Assembly (NCBI RefSeq): GCF_003594875.1
Contig: NZ_QZEY01000008.1
Span: forward strand, 186,001 to 250,000
Length of the DNA: 64,000 bases
Reading direction: 5' to 3'
Origin: Bailinhaonella thermotolerans
GTDB lineage: Bacteria; Actinomycetota; Actinomycetes; Streptosporangiales; Streptosporangiaceae
Made by a program: the position numbers and the translations under genes. Below are positions 7,242-16,069 of the stretch, piece by piece. Each line of letters begins with the position of its first letter. Positions within the stretch are counted from its first letter, which is position 1. The notes beneath the pieces are model-generated. The model searched no databases. It was not told the DNA's origin and saw only the letters and a program-made list of their open reading frames with translations.

Positions 7242-8525
7242 GTGATGCTTCTCAAGGGGGTAGAAGGCCGGGACTTCGGCTCACTGTGGGCCGCGCAGTC
7301 CATCTCGCAGGTCGGGTCCCAGATCACCACCGTGGCGCTGCCGCTGGCGGCCGTCGCGCTGTTCGACGTCGGCCCGGCCCAGATGGGGCTGCTGAACGCG
7401 GCCGTGTACCTGCCCGCTCTGCTGCTCACGCTGCTCGCCGGGGTCTGGATCGACCGGAGCCGCCGGCGGCCGCTGCTCATCGGGGCCGACCTGGGCCGGG
7501 CGGTGGCGATCGGGCTGATCCCGGCCACGGCCCTGGCCGGGCTGCTGGGCGTCGAGGGGCTGTATCTGCTGGTCCTGGTCAGCGGGGCGCTGACCGTGCT
7601 GTTCGACACCGCCTACCACGCCTACGTGCCCACGCTCGTGCCCGGCGGGGGCCTGGTGCGCGCCAACAGCCGGCTCCAGTTCAGCGTCTCGCTGGCCCAG
7701 ATGGCCGGGCCGGGGCTGGGCGGACTGCTGATCCAGGGGGTCGGCGCGCCCGTCGTGCTCGCCGTGGCCGCCGCGTCGTTCCTGCTCTCGGCGCTGTTCC
7801 TGGCCCGCGTACGGCATCGCGAGCGGCGGCCGGAGCGCGCGGCGGGGCGGCGGATCCGGCAGGAGATCGCCGAAGGGCTGCGCGCGACCTTCGGGAACCG
7901 GCATGTGCGGCCGGTCGTCCTGGAGGCCGCCACGTTCAACTTCTTCTTCCAGTTCATCGCCTCGCTCTACATCCTTTACGCGGTCCACGATCTGGGCCTG
8001 TCGGCAGGGGTCATCGGGGCCGTCGCCACGGCGGGGGCGGCCGGGGCGATGCTCGGCGCGCTCGTCACGGAGCGGCTGGTGCGCCGCATGGGCTTCGGCC
8101 CGGCGCTGATCACGACCATGGTGATCGCCTCCACGCCGCTCGTCGCCATCCCGCTGGCGACGGGCCCGGCGAGCCCGTTCGTGCTGGCCGGCGCGTACTT
8201 CACGCAAGGAATCGGCCTGGCGGTGTCGGCCTCGCAGGCGGTGACGCTGCGGCAGGTCGCGGTGCCGCCCGCGGTGGTCGGCCGGGCGAACGCCGCCTAC
8301 CGCACGCTCTCGTTCGGGGTGCTCCCCCTGGGGGCCCTGACCGGCGGCCTGCTGGGCGACCTGATCGGCCTGCGGGCCGCGCTGGTGGTCGGCGGCGTCG
8401 GCCTGGCGCTGGCTCCCGCGTGGGTGCTGCTGTCGCCCGTGCGCCACCTCCGCACCGCCGAGGAGGCGCGTCCCGGCGAACCCGGCGCGGCCGTTCCGCC
8501 GCCGGCCCCCGCGCACGCCCCCTGA
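7242..8525 (+). CDS. MFS exporter (MFS_3 / EntS-like)
   Basis: 427 residues with about 12 hydrophobic segments. The loop after helix 2 carries a motif-A-like GVWIDRSRRRPLLIG, and the N-terminus LWAAQSISQVGSQIT is typical of the EntS/MFS_3 branch, proton-driven exporters of siderophores and drugs. The C-terminus is Pro/Ala-rich and soluble. Start is GTG 7242 or ATG 7245; neither has a ribosome site, suggesting leaderless translation. Probably controlled by the divergent CGNR regulator through the operator that abuts its start. Substrate unknown. Confidence 0.85.
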   Translation: MMLLKGVEGRDFGSLWAAQSISQVGSQITTVALPLAAVALFDVGPAQMGLLNAAVYLPALLLTLLAGVWIDRSRRRPLLIGADLGRAVAIGLIPATALAGLLGVEGLYLLVLVSGALTVLFDTAYHAYVPTLVPGGGLVRANSRLQFSVSLAQMAGPGLGGLLIQGVGAPVVLAVAAASFLLSALFLARVRHRERRPERAAGRRIRQEIAEGLRATFGNRHVRPVVLEAATFNFFFQFIASLYILYAVHDLGLSAGVIGAVATAGAAGAMLGALVTERLVRRMGFGPALITTMVIASTPLVAIPLATGPASPFVLAGAYFTQGIGLAVSASQAVTLRQVAVPPAVVGRANAAYRTLSFGVLPLGALTGGLLGDLIGLRAALVVGGVGLALAPAWVLLSPVRHLRTAEEARPGEPGAAVPPPAPAHAP

Positions 8526-8556
8526 TCGGCGGTGACCGGGCGATAGCATCGAGATC

Positions 8557-9009
8557 ATGATGAAATGGGCGGTTCGTCCGGCTTTGGCGGAGGATGTTGA
8601 GACGGTGGCGGAGTTGCGCGCCGTCGTGTTGCGGGCGGACCTCGAACGGCTCGGGCGGTATGACCCGCACCGGGTGCGGCAGCGGTTCCGGGACGGGTTC
8701 GAGCCCGCGCACACCTGGGTGATCGAGGTGGACGGCGGCCCCGCCGGGTCGGTGGCGCTGCGGCCGGAGGACGACTGCCGCTGGCTGGAGCACTTCTACC
8801 TGGACCCGGGCCTGCAGGGGCGGGGCATCGGCACCGCGGTGCTGGGCGAGCTGCTGGAGCGCTGCGACCGCGAGGGTGTCACCGTCCGGCTCAACGTCCT
8901 CCAGGGCAGCGCCGCCCGGCGGCTGTACGAGCGCCACGGCTTCACCCTCGAGACCGAGGACGAGGTGGACGTGTTCATGGTCCGCCACCCTCTTTCCCGT
9001 ACGGCCTGA
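8557..9009 (+). CDS. GNAT-family N-acetyltransferase
   Basis: 150 residues, one GNAT domain. The acetyl-CoA motif is LDPGLQGRGIGTAVL (Q/R-x-x-G-x-G, about residues 85-99), preceded by the beta strand WLEHFYLD and followed by VRLNVLQGSAARRLYERHGF, the usual Asn/Tyr region. Transfers an acetyl group to an amine; substrate unknown. It starts 31 bases after the MFS gene on the same strand, so it may be read through from it. ATG ATG at 8557/8560; no strong ribosome site. Confidence 0.85.
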   Translation: MMKWAVRPALAEDVETVAELRAVVLRADLERLGRYDPHRVRQRFRDGFEPAHTWVIEVDGGPAGSVALRPEDDCRWLEHFYLDPGLQGRGIGTAVLGELLERCDREGVTVRLNVLQGSAARRLYERHGFTLETEDEVDVFMVRHPLSRTA

Positions 9010-9040
9010 GCCCGCCCCCACCGCCGCAGGGGGGCGCGCG

Positions 9041-9772
9041 TCAGGACGGTGGGTAGGCGGCGGCGAAGAGGGCGGGCATCCGGGCGAGCAGGCGGGTGTA
9101 GGCGCCGGTGTCGAAGGTGGCCTCCGGCCCGTTCGCCATCTGCTGGCTCATCGGGCCGGTGATCAGGCTCGCCAGGAGGTTCAGGCCCTCCTCCCCCGCC
9201 GCGGCGGGGGCCAGCTCGCCGCGTTCGACGGCGGCGCGCACCATCCCGGCGTACAGGTCGCGGGTCTCCAGCGCGGGGCCGTACGACTCCGGCGAGGGCG
9301 TGAAGCCGGGGACCGGGCGCCAGAAGAGGAGCTGGGCGAGGATCTGGTTGTCCATGATCCACCGGCCCCCCGCCTCGAAGGCGGCGGCGACCTGCGCCAG
9401 GCCCGGCGGCTCCGCGCGGGCGGCGGCCTCGGCGATGACGTCGCGGTAACGGCGCTGGCCCAGCGCGAAGAGGGCGTCGTAGACGGCGTGCCGGGACGGG
9501 AAGTACTTGTACAGCGACGGCGGCTGGATGCCCAAGCGCCGCGCGATCGCCGACAGGCTGAGGGAGGCCGCCCCCTCCTCGGCCATGAGGTCCAGCGCGA
9601 TCTCCAGGATCTCGGCCTTGGTCTCCGCGCGCCGCCTCCCCCGCCGGTCGCCCGCGCCCGCCGCGTTCCCCGAACCACCCGCGTTCCCCGAACCAGCCGC
9701 GTTCCCCGAACCAGCCGCGTTCCCCGAACCAGCCGCCCCCGCCGTACCTGCCGCGTCCGTCACCTCTGCCAC
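9041..9772 (-). CDS. TetR-family regulator with GSGNAA-repeat N-terminus
   Basis: 243 residues. Residues 1-45 are a low-complexity tail of repeated GNAAGS units encoded by an 18-bp tandem repeat. The helix-turn-helix follows (ILEIALDLMAEEG, then LSAIARRLGIQPPSLYKYF) and a C-terminal ligand-binding domain of WHG type. It is divergent from the UvrA-like gene, with palindromic TAGC/GCTA sites in the 61 bases between, so it likely represses that gene and itself. A start nearer the HTH is possible, but the upstream reading is in frame and open. Confidence 0.88.
   Translation of the reverse strand: MAEVTDAAGTAGAAGSGNAAGSGNAAGSGNAGGSGNAAGAGDRRGRRRAETKAEILEIALDLMAEEGAASLSLSAIARRLGIQPPSLYKYFPSRHAVYDALFALGQRRYRDVIAEAAARAEPPGLAQVAAAFEAGGRWIMDNQILAQLLFWRPVPGFTPSPESYGPALETRDLYAGMVRAAVERGELAPAAAGEEGLNLLASLITGPMSQQMANGPEATFDTGAYTRLLARMPALFAAAYPPS
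9663..9734 (-). repeat. 18-bp in-frame tandem repeat in tetR
   Basis: Four copies of an 18-base unit (plus strand GCGTTCCCCGAACCAGCC, with one changed base in copy 1) at 9663, 9681, 9699 and 9717. They encode a six-residue repeat (GNAAGS) ahead of the DNA-binding domain. Copy number could vary without frameshift. Confidence 0.95.
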
Positions 9773-9793
9773 GTCCTCAGCATACGATGGCGT

Positions 9794-9823
9794 TAGCTTA
9801 AGCTATAGCTATTAGCCATAGCT
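9794..9823. promoter_or_regulatory. TetR operator between tetR and uvrA-like gene
   Basis: A perfect 12-bp palindrome TAGCTTAAGCTA (9794-9805) is followed by two further AGCTAT / ATAGCT half-sites (TATAGCT 9804-9810, CATAGCT 9817-9823). The site sits between divergent starts at 9772 and 9834 and is strikingly AT-rich for this DNA. Probable binding site of the adjacent TetR protein. Confidence 0.7.
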
Positions 9824-9833
9824 GAGGGGGAGC

Positions 9834-12110
9834 ATGAGGGACATCGTCGTCAAGGGCGCCCGGCAGCACAACCTCAAGAACGTGTCGCTGCGCGTGCCCG
9901 GCGAGCGGATCACCGTGTTCACGGGCGTGTCCGGGTCGGGGAAGTCGTCGCTCGTCTTCGGGACGATCGCGGCCGAGGCGCGGCGGCAGCTCGCCGAGAC
10001 GTTCCCGTCGTTCGCGCGGCACCGGCTGGAGCGGCCCGAGCGGCCGGAGGCGGACCTGATCGACGACCTGCCCGCGGCGATCGTCGTGGACCAGCGGCCG
10101 GTGGGCGGCAACGCGCGGTCCACCGTCGGCACGATGACCGAGGTCCACCCGATCCTGCGCGTGCTGTTCTCGCGGTACGGCAGGCCGAGCGCGGGCCTCG
10201 CGTCGGCCTACTCGTTCAACGACCCCCAGGGCATGTGCCGCGAATGCGACGGGCTCGGCCGTACGGTCAGCCTCGACGTGGACCGGCTCATCGACTGGGA
10301 CAAGAGCCTCAACGAGGGCGCGATCGGCTTCCCGGCGTTCGCGGTGGGCAGGCCCTCCTGGCAGTTGTACGCCGAGTCCGGCCTGTTCGACCCGGACAGA
10401 CCGCTCAAGGACTTCAGCCCCGGGGACCGCGAGCTGCTGCTGCACGGGTCCGGGTTCCGGGTACGGCGGGCCAGCAGGCGTGGCGTGTACCAGAACGAGT
10501 ACGAGGGCGTCGTCACGGTCATGCGGCGGCGATACCTGACGAAGGACCCCGAGAAGGTCAGGGACGCGCGCACGCGCGAGGCGCTGGAGCGGGTCTCGCG
10601 CGCCGGGGTGTGCCCGGAGTGCGGCGGCGCGCGGCTCAACGCGGCCGCGCTCGCCTCGAAGATCGGCGGTAGGAACATCGCCGACCTGGCCGCCCTGGAG
10701 ATCTCCGACCTGATCCGGGAGCTGGAGGCCATCGACGACCCGGTGGCCACGCCCATCGCGGACGCCGCGCTCGCCGCGCTCCGCCGGATCGAGGACTTCG
10801 GGCTGGGGTACCTCAGCCTCGACCGCGAGACCTCGACCCTGTCCGGCGGCGAGGGCCAGCGCCTCAAGACCGTCCGCCATCTCGGCTCCGCGCTCACAGG
10901 CATGCTGTACGTCTTCGACGAGCCCACCGTCGGCCTGCACCCCCGCGACGTGCACCGCCTCACCCGGATGCTCACCGCGCTCCGCGACAAGGGCAACACC
11001 GTGCTCCTGGTCGAGCACGACCGCGACGCGATCGCGGTGGCCGACCACGTGGTGGACCTGGGCCCGGGCGCGGGCGCGAACGGCGGCGAGATCGTCTACG
11101 AGGGTCCGCTCGCCGGGCTGTACGCCGCGGACACCGCGACCGGGCGCGCCCTGCGCGAGCCGTACGGCCTCAAGGCGGCGGTGCGCGAGCCGGCGGGGTG
11201 GCTGCCGATCCGCGGGGCGAACCTGCACAACCTGCGCGACGTGGACGTGGACATCCCGACGGGGGTGCTCACGGCGGTGACCGGTGTGGCGGGGTCGGGC
11301 AAGAGCACACTGATCGCCCGGGTGCTGCCGGAGCGGCACGAGGGCGTGGTGCTGATCGGGCAGGGCGCGATCGGGAGCTCGTCGCGCTCGACGCCGGCCA
11401 GTTACGTCGGCGTGCTCGACCCGATCCGGCGGCTGTTCGCCCGGGCCGGCGGGGTGGACGCCGCGCTGTTCAGCTTCAACTCGGCCGGGGGCTGCCCGGC
11501 GTGCGGCGGGCGCGGGGTGGTCACGACCGACCTGGCGTTCCTCGACCCGGTCACGACGGTGTGCGAGGTGTGCGAGGGCCGCCGCTACCGCCCCGAGGCG
11601 CTGGAGCACCGCTACGCCGGGCGCACGATCGCCGAGGTGCTGGAGTCCACGGTCGAGGAGGCGCTGACGTACCTGACCGAGGACTCGGTGCGCCCCGGCC
11701 TGGAGCGCCTGGCCGAGGTCGGCCTGCCGTACCTCACCCTCGGCCAGCCCCTGTCCACGCTGTCCGGCGGGGAGCGCCAGCGGCTCAAGCTGGCCGACCG
11801 GCTGCGCGAGACGGGCCTGGTGTACGTCTTCGACGAGCCGTCCACCGGCCTGCACCCGGCGGACGTGGGGACCCTGCTCGCGCTGCTCGACCGGATCGTG
11901 GACGCCGGCAACACCGTCATCGTCATCGAGCACGACCTCGACCTGGTCAAGCGCGCCGACTGGGTCATCGACCTCGGCCCCGAGGCCGGGCGCCACGGCG
12001 GGCGCGTCGTCTTCACCGGCACCCCCGCCGCCCTGGCCCGCGCGGAGGGCTCCCACACCGCCGACCACCTCCGCCGCGACCTCGCCGCCCGTCTCCCCGC
12101 CGCGCCCTGA
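9834..12110 (+). CDS. UvrA-like ABC ATPase (short class, no UvrB-binding domain)
   Basis: 758 residues against about 950 for UvrA. Two ABC cassettes: Walker A GVSGSGKSS (about 33) and GVAGSGKST (about 485), signatures LSGGEGQRL and LSGGERQRL, and Walker B FDEPTVGLHP and FDEPSTGLHP. Four CxxC zinc-knuckle pairs are kept (CREC, CPEC, CPAC, CEVC). The UvrB-interaction and intercalation insert between Walker A and the conserved VGGNARSTVGTMTEV is missing. Such short UvrA paralogs (DrrC-like) often protect antibiotic producers from DNA-binding drugs. Control by the divergent TetR suggests induction by a small molecule. ATG 9834 follows GAGGGGGAG. Confidence 0.92.
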   Translation: MRDIVVKGARQHNLKNVSLRVPGERITVFTGVSGSGKSSLVFGTIAAEARRQLAETFPSFARHRLERPERPEADLIDDLPAAIVVDQRPVGGNARSTVGTMTEVHPILRVLFSRYGRPSAGLASAYSFNDPQGMCRECDGLGRTVSLDVDRLIDWDKSLNEGAIGFPAFAVGRPSWQLYAESGLFDPDRPLKDFSPGDRELLLHGSGFRVRRASRRGVYQNEYEGVVTVMRRRYLTKDPEKVRDARTREALERVSRAGVCPECGGARLNAAALASKIGGRNIADLAALEISDLIRELEAIDDPVATPIADAALAALRRIEDFGLGYLSLDRETSTLSGGEGQRLKTVRHLGSALTGMLYVFDEPTVGLHPRDVHRLTRMLTALRDKGNTVLLVEHDRDAIAVADHVVDLGPGAGANGGEIVYEGPLAGLYAADTATGRALREPYGLKAAVREPAGWLPIRGANLHNLRDVDVDIPTGVLTAVTGVAGSGKSTLIARVLPERHEGVVLIGQGAIGSSSRSTPASYVGVLDPIRRLFARAGGVDAALFSFNSAGGCPACGGRGVVTTDLAFLDPVTTVCEVCEGRRYRPEALEHRYAGRTIAEVLESTVEEALTYLTEDSVRPGLERLAEVGLPYLTLGQPLSTLSGGERQRLKLADRLRETGLVYVFDEPSTGLHPADVGTLLALLDRIVDAGNTVIVIEHDLDLVKRADWVIDLGPEAGRHGGRVVFTGTPAALARAEGSHTADHLRRDLAARLPAAP

Positions 12111-12415
12111 CGGCCCACGCCGTACGGCTCGCGCCCGCCGCCCAATGCCGTACGGCCCGCCGGCCCATGGCGTACGGCGCGCGGGGGCCACGCCGGGCCG
12201 TGGGCCGCCGGCCGTGGGGCGGCGCGGCGTGGAGCGGCAGGGCGGCGGAGCGCCGGGCGGCGGGGCGTGGGCGGCGGGACGGCGGGACGGCGGGGCGGCG
12301 GGACGGCGGGACGGCGGAGCGTGGGGAGGCGGGGCGGCGACCACGCGGGGGAAGCCGGACACGCGCGCCTTAGGGTGTGTTTCCCGGCATTCCTTCTATT
12401 TCTTCGGGTGGCGCT
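12111..12415. other. Low-complexity spacer
   Basis: After the UvrA-like gene: three CCGTACGGC-type motifs (12118-12180), then a run of GGGACGGC / GGGGCGGC units (about 12240-12330). No credible gene. The promoter of the FMN-binding protein gene presumably lies near the end. Confidence 0.6.
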
Positions 12416-13057
12416 GTGCTGATTCTGCCTTGGGACGCGGCCGTGGACGACGGCGAGTGGAAGGCGTGGCTGGCGGGGCGGGACTTCGGGCAGCTCACCG
12501 CCAACGGCGTGGACGGCGGGCCGCCGGTCGTGGTGCCCACGCCCTTCCTCTTCGACGGCGACGCGACGGTGCTGCTGCACTTCGCGCGGCCCAACCCGGT
12601 GTTCCCCGCGCTGGCCGCCAATCCGGCGGTGACGCTGAGCGTGTTCGACCAGTGGGCGTACGTGCCCACGACGTGGCGCGCGCCCGACGACTCGCCGGAC
12701 GGGGTGCCGACGCAGTACTACGCGGCGGTGCAGCTCGTCGGGCGGGCGGAGGTCGTGGACGACCGGGAGGGGAAGGCCGAGATCCTGCGGGCGCAGCTCG
12801 CGCACCACCAGCCGGACGGAGACCACGGGCTGGTCGCCGTGGACGAGGGCCCGTACCGCAAGATGCTGTCGGCCATCCGGGGCGTACGGCTGCGCGTGGA
12901 CGAGGTGAGGGCCAAGTTCAAGTACGACGACCACAAGCCCGCCGCGTTCCGGGCCCGGATCGCCGACCGGCTCGCCGAGCGCGGCCTGCCCGGCGACGCG
13001 GGCGCCCGCGCCCAGCAGCTCCGCCGCCTGGACCTGCTGACCGGCGACGGAAGCTGA
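12416..13057 (+). CDS. FMN-binding PaiB-like protein
   Basis: 213 residues from GTG 12416 (GGGTGG just upstream, short spacing); a GTG at 12377 would add 13 residues but lacks a ribosome site. Matches the PaiB / FMN-binding split-barrel family: N-terminal LPWDAAVDDGEW, then FGQLTANG and PTPFLFDG, the HFARPNPVF strand that normally reads HLARANP, and a C-terminal LSAIRGVRLRVDEVRAKFK typical of PaiB. Members bind FMN and are annotated as negative regulators of sporulation and degradative enzymes, though a flavin enzyme role is equally possible. Single gene. Confidence 0.8.
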   Translation: MLILPWDAAVDDGEWKAWLAGRDFGQLTANGVDGGPPVVVPTPFLFDGDATVLLHFARPNPVFPALAANPAVTLSVFDQWAYVPTTWRAPDDSPDGVPTQYYAAVQLVGRAEVVDDREGKAEILRAQLAHHQPDGDHGLVAVDEGPYRKMLSAIRGVRLRVDEVRAKFKYDDHKPAAFRARIADRLAERGLPGDAGARAQQLRRLDLLTGDGS

Positions 13058-13087
13058 CGGCGTACGGCCAGGCCCGGGCCTCCGAAG

Positions 13088-15304
13088 TCAGATCGCCTCG
13101 ACCAGGCGGTGGGTGAGGCCGGTGTGGCGGCGGCCCGCGCCGGGGGTGCGGACGGCGGCGGCCAGCGCGCGCCGGGAGCCCACGAGGACGACGAGCCGCT
13201 TGGCCCGCGTGACCGCCGTGTAGAGCAGGTTGCGCTGGAGCATCATCCAGGAGCTGGTGGTCAGCGGGATCACGACCGCGGGGTACTCACTGCCCTGGGA
13301 ACGGTGGATCGTGATGCTGTAGGCGTGGGCCAGCTCGTCCAGCTCGTCGAAGGCGTAGTCGATCGACTCGTCCTCGTCGGTGAGCACGGTGAGCTGGTGA
13401 TCCTCCAGGGAGATCGCCGTCACGATCCCGACGGTGCCGTTGAAGATCCCGGCCTCGCCCTTGTCGTAGTTGTTCCGCATCTGGATGACCTTGTCCCCCA
13501 CGCGGTACACCCGCCCGCCGTACCGCCGCTCGGGCATCCCCTCGCGGGAGGGGGTCAGGGCCTCCTGGAGCAGGGTGTTGAGGTTGCCCGCGCCCGCCGC
13601 GCCCCGGTGCATCGGGGCCAGGACCTGCACGTCGCGGCGCGGGTTGAGGCCGAACTTACGCGGGATGCGGTTGGCGACCACGTCCACGGTGAGCGCGGCG
13701 GCCTCGTCGTTGTCCTCGCAGCCGAACCAGAAGAAGTCCGGGAAGCCCGACAGGCGCGGGTGGTTCCCGCTGTTGATCCGGTGCGCGTTGACCACGATCC
13801 CCGACTCCTGCGCCTGCCGGAAGATCTTGGTCAGCCGCACGCGCGGGATCGCCTCCTCGGCGGTGAGCAGGTCCCGCAGCACCTCGCCCGCCCCCACCGA
13901 GGGGAGCTGGTCCACGTCGCCCACGAGCAGCAGGTGCGCGCCGCGGGAGATGGCCCGCACCAGCTTGTTCGCCAGGATCACGTCCACCATCGAGCACTCG
14001 TCCACGACGATCAGGTCCGCGTCCAGCGGGTTCTCCCGGTCGTACTTGGGGTCGCCTCCGGGCTGGAGCTGGAGCAGCCGGTGCACCGTGGACGCCTCGT
14101 GCCCGGTCAGCTCGGCCAGCCGCTTGGCCGCCCGCCCGGTCGGGGCCACCAGCACGACCTTGGCCTTCTTCGCCCGCGCCAGCTCCACCACCGACCGCAC
14201 GGTGAACGACTTGCCGCAGCCGGGCCCGCCGGTCAGCACCGCGACCTTGCGCGTGAGCGCCAGCCGTACGGCCTGCTCCTGCTCGGGGGCGAGCTCCTGC
14301 CCGGTCCGGCCGCGCAGCCACGCGAGCGCCTTGTCCCAGTCCACGTCGCGGAACGCCGGCATCCGCTCGGCCCTGGTGTTGAGGAGTTCGAGCAGCCCGT
14401 ACGCCAGGGAGCGCTCGGCCCGGTGGAACGGCACCAGGTAGATCGCGGGCACGCCGGTCGGCAGCGGCTCGCGGACGACGCCCTCCTCCGCCACCAGCGC
14501 GTCCAGGCACGGCGGCACCAGCTCCCGGTCCACCTCCAGGATCTTCACGGCCTCGGCGACCAGGTTCGGCTCGGGCAGGAAGCAGTGCCCCGCGTCCGCC
14601 GCCTCCGACAGGGTGTACTGGATGCCCGCCTTGATCCGCTCGGGGCTGTCGTGCGGGATGCCCACCGACCGCGCGATCGCGTCGGCCGTCTTGAACCCGA
14701 TGCCCCACACGTCCGCCGCCAGCCGGTACGGCTCGGCCTTCACGACCTCGACGGCCTCGTCGCCGTACTGCTTGTAGATGCGCACGGCGAGGGAGGTGGA
14801 CACCCCGACGGTCTGGAGGAAGAGCATGACCTCCTTGATCGCCTTCTGCTCCTCCCACGCCTTCGCGATGCGCTGGGAGCGCTTGGGCCCGAGGCCGTAC
14901 ACCTCGGCGAGCCGCGCCGGCTCCTCCTCGATGATCCGCAGGATGTCCACGCCGAAGTGGTCCACCATGCGCTCGGCCATCTTCGGCCCGATGCCCTTGA
15001 TCATGCCCGAGCCGAGGTACCGCCGGATGCCCTGGACCGTCGCCGGGAGCACGGTGGTGTAGGTCCGGACCTCGAACTGCTTGCCGTACTTCGGGTGCGA
15101 GGACCACCGCCCGGTCAGCCGCAGGCTCTCCCCCACCTGCGCCCCGAGCAGCGCGCCCACGACGGTCAGCAGTTCGCCGCCGGACCGCTCGGTGGCCACG
15201 CGCGCCACGGTGTACCCGGTCTCCTCGTTGGCGAACGTGATCCGCTCCAGCACGGCGTCCAGCACCGCTTCCCTGAAACCGCTCTCCGGCTGCACGTCCG
15301 CCAT
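13088..15304 (-). CDS. recD2: RecD2-type 5'-3' DNA helicase
   Basis: 738 residues, the usual RecD2 length. N-terminal OB-like region (VLERITFANEETGYTVARV), then helix-hairpin-helix repeats (GSGMIKGIGPKMAERMVDHF; YGLGPKRSQRIAKAW). SF1B helicase motifs follow: Walker A GGPGCGKS, motif II DECSMVD, motif III GDVDQLPSVGAG, motif V/VI HRSQGSEYP and YTAVTRAK. RecD2 is the RecBC-independent form, acting in DNA repair and replication-fork maintenance. Three in-frame methionines cluster at 15322, 15307 and 15304; MADVQPESG is the likeliest start. Single gene. Confidence 0.93.
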   Translation of the reverse strand: MADVQPESGFREAVLDAVLERITFANEETGYTVARVATERSGGELLTVVGALLGAQVGESLRLTGRWSSHPKYGKQFEVRTYTTVLPATVQGIRRYLGSGMIKGIGPKMAERMVDHFGVDILRIIEEEPARLAEVYGLGPKRSQRIAKAWEEQKAIKEVMLFLQTVGVSTSLAVRIYKQYGDEAVEVVKAEPYRLAADVWGIGFKTADAIARSVGIPHDSPERIKAGIQYTLSEAADAGHCFLPEPNLVAEAVKILEVDRELVPPCLDALVAEEGVVREPLPTGVPAIYLVPFHRAERSLAYGLLELLNTRAERMPAFRDVDWDKALAWLRGRTGQELAPEQEQAVRLALTRKVAVLTGGPGCGKSFTVRSVVELARAKKAKVVLVAPTGRAAKRLAELTGHEASTVHRLLQLQPGGDPKYDRENPLDADLIVVDECSMVDVILANKLVRAISRGAHLLLVGDVDQLPSVGAGEVLRDLLTAEEAIPRVRLTKIFRQAQESGIVVNAHRINSGNHPRLSGFPDFFWFGCEDNDEAAALTVDVVANRIPRKFGLNPRRDVQVLAPMHRGAAGAGNLNTLLQEALTPSREGMPERRYGGRVYRVGDKVIQMRNNYDKGEAGIFNGTVGIVTAISLEDHQLTVLTDEDESIDYAFDELDELAHAYSITIHRSQGSEYPAVVIPLTTSSWMMLQRNLLYTAVTRAKRLVVLVGSRRALAAAVRTPGAGRRHTGLTHRLVEAI

Positions 15305-15374
15305 CATGCCGTCTCGAACCACCCGTTACGTCACGACCCGTCCCGCACGCCCGCCGTACGGCATGAGCGGGCCG

Positions 15375-15749
15375 TCAGGCGGTGTCCACGGGGGCGGAGA
15401 CGATCTGGTCCCGGAACAGGCCGACGCATTCGACGACGACCTCGGCCTCCTCCGCCGTGGCGCCGTGGGCGCGCAGGGACTCCGCGAGGTGGGCGACGGC
15501 ACGGTCGAAGTCGCCGTCGGTGATCCCCAGCCGCCGGTGGGCCCCGGCGAGGTCGACGTCCCGCCCCATCGGCGGACCGCCCATCAGCGCCCCGAGGAAC
15601 TCGAGCTGGCGGCAGGCCAGCCGTCCCACGTCCACCCCGCGCAGCCGCCCCGCCAGCGCGGAGTCGGTGAGCAGCCGCACGTAGAAGTGGGGGATCACCC
15701 GCGCGAGGGTGTAAGAACCCCCCAAGCGCTCGTACACGCTCAAATCCAT
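15375..15749 (-). CDS. Truncated (2/2) hemoglobin, group I-like
   Basis: 124 residues, a full truncated globin. The family start LSVYERLGGSYTLARVIPHF is followed by FYVRLLTDSALAGR, and the proximal histidine lies in AGAHRRLGITDGDFDRAV, as in trHbN proteins, with the closing helix ending FRDQIVS. These heme proteins bind O2 and detoxify NO. A short inverted repeat CTGAC/GTCAG sits just upstream. No heme-related neighbour; it probably forms a single-gene unit. Confidence 0.88.
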   Translation of the reverse strand: MDLSVYERLGGSYTLARVIPHFYVRLLTDSALAGRLRGVDVGRLACRQLEFLGALMGGPPMGRDVDLAGAHRRLGITDGDFDRAVAHLAESLRAHGATAEEAEVVVECVGLFRDQIVSAPVDTA

Positions 15750-15756
15750 CTCCTGA

Positions 15757-15771
15757 CTGACACCAAGTCAG
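15757..15771 (-). promoter_or_regulatory. Inverted repeat upstream of truncated hemoglobin
   Basis: CTGAC (15757-15761) and GTCAG (15767-15771) with a five-base spacer, 8-22 bases ahead of the globin start. Position suits an operator overlapping the promoter. Short arms, so confidence is limited. Confidence 0.35.
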
Positions 15772-16069
15772 AAGCTTCCGTCAGCCCGCGAGTCTAGCCC
15801 TCCCCCTCCCGCCCCGCGAGGGATTCACCCGCTCCGCCGCCGCCCCCGCTGCGGCCACGACGACCCGCCTTTACTCTCCGTGACTATCACTCCGCGACGA
15901 CCTGCGACGAACGGCGGGCCGGTTCTCCAGATCACCACGGAGCGTGACGGCGTGTCCGCTGGTCGCACCGCTCATGCCGTACGGCGCAAGGCCCGGGTCG
16001 GACCGGGCGAGGAGTGATCGCGATGCGGAACATGAACACTACGGGTGGCACATCGAGGAAGGATGCCGA
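15772..16069. other. Divergent non-coding gap
   Basis: About 300 bases between the globin and the 97-residue gene. One GCCGTACGGC motif (15976-15985). AT-richer patch TTTACTCTCCGTGACTATC (15870-15889) may be part of a promoter. Nothing else recognised. Confidence 0.5.

Noticed and set aside
9798-12362. Long minus-strand frame opposite the UvrA-like gene
   Set aside because: Antisense shadow with low-complexity Arg/Pro/Gly content; the plus-strand frame has both ABC cassettes.
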